A stretch of DNA of 6,872 nucleotides from RGIG7213 sp045636245 (GTDB lineage Bacteria > Bacillota > Clostridia > Oscillospirales > CAG-272): contig JAZTXA010000147.1 of the NCBI GenBank assembly GCA_045636245.1, forward strand, positions 1-6,872, written 5' to 3'. This document shows, piece by piece, positions 4,734 through 6,872 of this stretch (positions within the stretch are counted from its first letter, which is position 1; each line of letters opens with the position of its first letter). Under the pieces are notes generated by a model. It searched no databases and was not told where the DNA came from. It saw only the letters and a list, made by a program, of their open reading frames with translations. A program made the translations under genes and the position numbers.

Positions 4734-6872
4734 TTAAGGTGCGGGGTCAATTGTGGGTAATGCGCTGTAGTCAATGGGGAAATACAGCGACTGCGTCATG
4801 TAAAGACCCGTAATAAGGTGGTATTTAACACCCATGTCTGACATCCACTGACGGTCGTTGAATGTTTGAAGTGTACCGGAGTGGTTTTCGTATACCCAAT
4901 CCGCTGAGGGCCACAGGCACACCGAGGGATTTATCTTCTGATAAACCTCTTTTCTTATACCTTGCTGACCGTGGTGGGACATCTGAACAACATCGCTCTT
5001 TAAAGCGTTGCCGTACTTATTTAAAAGTCTATCGCCCTCGTTAATGTAAGCATCACCGAGGAACAGTACCGTCTGTCCTTCGATAGTTGCACGGAATATC
5101 ATTGTGGTATCATTTATGTTCGTTTCGTTTTCTGCATCTGTAACAGTCATAAGAATTTCAAATGCAACACCGTCTACTGTGATAACATCGCCTTCAAATG
5201 CGTTTTTACCATTGATAGCATCAAATGCGCCCTTGCCAAACAGCTTATCGTATGCAGACTTAACATCGTCGTATACAAAGCCGTACATACCGTTTTCGCT
5301 GGAGTTCATAAATGACTTTGAGGGGAAATTCAAGTAAACATTCTTAATGACGATCTCATTTGACGTTTTGTTTACAAGATACGTAAACTCTGTCATATGG
5401 TCGTCGTGCGGATGCGAAAGGAACCACGCCTCAACTTCGGGAACCTCCTTGCCGCTGATCCTCTGCAATTCTTCATAGAGGAATCCCATTTCGTTGTAGT
5501 GTTTTCCGCCGCCGTCGATAACAATCAGCTTATCATTTTTTGTTTTGATAACATAGCTGTTACCGAGCATCTCCGGGTTGGGAGAAAGCTGGTGAAGGAC
5601 AGGCTGGTTTTCAACCGCCAAAACAGTAACCGTCACAGAATTTGATCCGCTTTTTGCCGTTATTTTATATACGCCCTTATCAGGTTTGATAATATCGCGC
5701 GAATTTATTGCGATCTGATCTGATGTCCAAGTTATCTTACTGCCGTCTGTAATAGCACCGTTATTTGCAAACTGAACATTGAATTTATTCAAATCACAAG
5801 CCTTTCCCGCCTCAACCGTTATGCTTTTTGTTGCGTACCACACCGTGTTTTCAGTGTAAGAATCTGCCGCAACATGCATGATCGTATATTTCTGTGATGA
5901 TGTGCCGCTGTATTCGTATATATGAACATTAGAACCGTCTGCCGTGGCATTTGCGGAAATATCAAGCACCTTGGACGTCGCATTCTTTGATTCAAAAATA
6001 TAATAACTGCCTACTTTTTGAACATACCAGCGCTGTGCATCTGTATTGTTGCTTTCATAAGTTTGAACATTTGTACCGTTTGTCGTACCTGCTGCATAAA
6101 CATCAAGCACTTTGCCCGTGCTTCTGTTGGTGATGGTATATGCACCGTCGGAATTGAGCTTGAAATGCCATACCTGCGTTCTTATATTTTTAACTGTGTT
6201 AATGACTACATTATCACCCGAAAGGTCAACATATTTATTTGAAGAAGCACTCATGATTCTTGCATAGAAATCTGTTCCGATGCCAATAGAAGGATCGGGG
6301 GTTTCCGTATCTGCCATCTCATACGGCTCCTCTGTAACTGCCGTAAACAGCATATCCACGTCAGCCTCTGTATATTCGCCGTCCCGGTTGCAGTCAAGCG
6401 CTTCGAGATAGCAGGAATATTCGGGGATATCTGCCAGATACTTCTTTGCACGGATTATATCAACACCGTTGACGCGTGCATCACCGTTTACATCACCGTT
6501 AACCACCAACTGCATAGTTTCAAGAGTCGTAGAGTTTACAAGCGTGTATCCTGTACCAACAACGTCATTTAAGGATACGATATTGTTGCCCGTATTTTTT
6601 ATGTAGCACGGTTCCTTGAAAGAATCGATAACATAATATGCTTTAGTACCCGCGGTAATATTCACTACCATATCATTTTTAATCCGCAGCTGTGTATCCG
6701 ACGCAGCTGTAAATGAACGCTCACCCATCAAAGAAGCTGATACCTCAGCAAGCCCGCCTGATGATGTACATAACGCGGCACATACAGAGCCAAATAAGAA
6801 TGACAGTATGATAAACGTTGTAACGATCTTTAAATTGAAGCTTTTTTTCTTAAGTCGGAGGCCAAGCGGTCT
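4734..6872 (-). CDS. Secreted dockerin/ricin-lectin/metallo-beta-lactamase-fold hydrolase (5' end missing)
   Basis: The frame stays open to the right edge. Numbered from the edge, 712 residues are visible and no ATG precedes the mature region, so the start lies outside. Residues 8-46 are a signal peptide (LKKKSFNLK, hydrophobic core 16-34, possible cleavage after VSA at 46). Residues 57-122 form a small beta domain. A type I dockerin follows, with two calcium loops fitting DxNxDxxxxxxD: 127-138 and 160-171. Residues 200-335 are a ricin-B/CBM13-like beta-trefoil with three QxW-type motifs (Q233/W235, Q280/W282, Q327/Y329), and 344-420 are Ig-like. Residues 424-697 are a metallo-beta-lactamase fold of ComEC type: metal ligands His487, His489, Asp491, His492 in SHPHDDH, Asp607 in FLGD, and His633/His634 in SHHG. 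The metal site is complete, so a hydrolase, perhaps a phosphodiesterase or phosphorylcholine-esterase-like enzyme acting outside the cell, is likely. The substrate is unknown. It is convergent with the glycosidase and looks more AT-rich. Confidence 0.88.
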   Translation of the reverse strand, partial: RPLGLRLKKKSFNLKIVTTFIILSFLFGSVCAALCTSSGGLAEVSASLMGERSFTAASDTQLRIKNDMVVNITAGTKAYYVIDSFKEPCYIKNTGNNIVSLNDVVGTGYTLVNSTTLETMQLVVNGDVNGDARVNGVDIIRAKKYLADIPEYSCYLEALDCNRDGEYTEADVDMLFTAVTEEPYEMADTETPDPSIGIGTDFYARIMSASSNKYVDLSGDNVVINTVKNIRTQVWHFKLNSDGAYTITNRSTGKVLDVYAAGTTNGTNVQTYESNNTDAQRWYVQKVGSYYIFESKNATSKVLDISANATADGSNVHIYEYSGTSSQKYTIMHVAADSYTENTVWYATKSITVEAGKACDLNKFNVQFANNGAITDGSKITWTSDQIAINSRDIIKPDKGVYKITAKSGSNSVTVTVLAVENQPVLHQLSPNPEMLGNSYVIKTKNDKLIVIDGGGKHYNEMGFLYEELQRISGKEVPEVEAWFLSHPHDDHMTEFTYLVNKTSNEIVIKNVYLNFPSKSFMNSSENGMYGFVYDDVKSAYDKLFGKGAFDAINGKNAFEGDVITVDGVAFEILMTVTDAENETNINDTTMIFRATIEGQTVLFLGDAYINEGDRLLNKYGNALKSDVVQMSHHGQQGIRKEVYQKINPSVCLWPSADWVYENHSGTLQTFNDRQWMSDMGVKYHLITGLYMTQSLYFPIDYSALPTIDPAP

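Noticed and set aside
6787..6830. Lipoprotein signal (lipobox) in the export signal of the right-hand protein
   Set aside because: Cysteines at visible residues 31 and 35 are preceded by GSV and AAL, which do not fit the [LVI][ASTVI][GAS]C pattern, so an ordinary signal-peptidase I substrate is more likely.

Overview
The window looks like chromosome from an anaerobic, probably gut- or rumen-associated Firmicute of the Clostridia (Oscillospirales/Ruminococcaceae-like). This is inferred from the strong AGGAGG-type ribosome sites, the near-consensus sigma-A promoters, a type I dockerin, and a large secreted glycosidase with a C-terminal membrane anchor. No database search was possible, so the taxonomic call is tentative.

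Layout, left to right. Positions 1-53 hold the end of a spacer and a ribosome-binding site on the minus strand, pointing at a gene that starts just outside the window. A zinc-dependent medium-chain alcohol/polyol dehydrogenase lies on the minus strand (54-1088). Positions 1089-1272 form a compact divergent control region: each flanking gene has a nearly perfect promoter with a 17-base spacer and an extended -10, and there are palindromes at the right-hand promoter and a direct repeat beside the left-hand one. A 1099-residue membrane-anchored family 2 glycoside hydrolase with tandem N-terminal carbohydrate-binding-like domains lies on the plus strand (1273-4572). Positions 4573-4733 hold two strong inverted repeats that act as terminators between convergent genes. 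The right-hand third (4734 to the edge) is a minus-strand gene for a secreted multidomain protein: signal peptide, small beta domain, type I dockerin, ricin-like beta-trefoil, Ig-like domain and a ComEC-type metallo-beta-lactamase-fold hydrolase. Its reading frame stays open to the right edge, so its start lies outside the window.

How the parts may work together (inference). The surface-anchored glycosidase would release sugars from a glycan outside the cell. The divergently transcribed dehydrogenase, apparently co-transcribed with a further gene to the left, could process a released sugar, polyol or alcohol inside the cell, and shared control from the intergenic region is plausible. The dockerin/ricin/metallo-hydrolase protein is also extracellular and carbohydrate-oriented, but it is a separate transcription unit and its substrate is unknown. 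I saw no RNA genes, CRISPR arrays, insertion sequences or phage genes.
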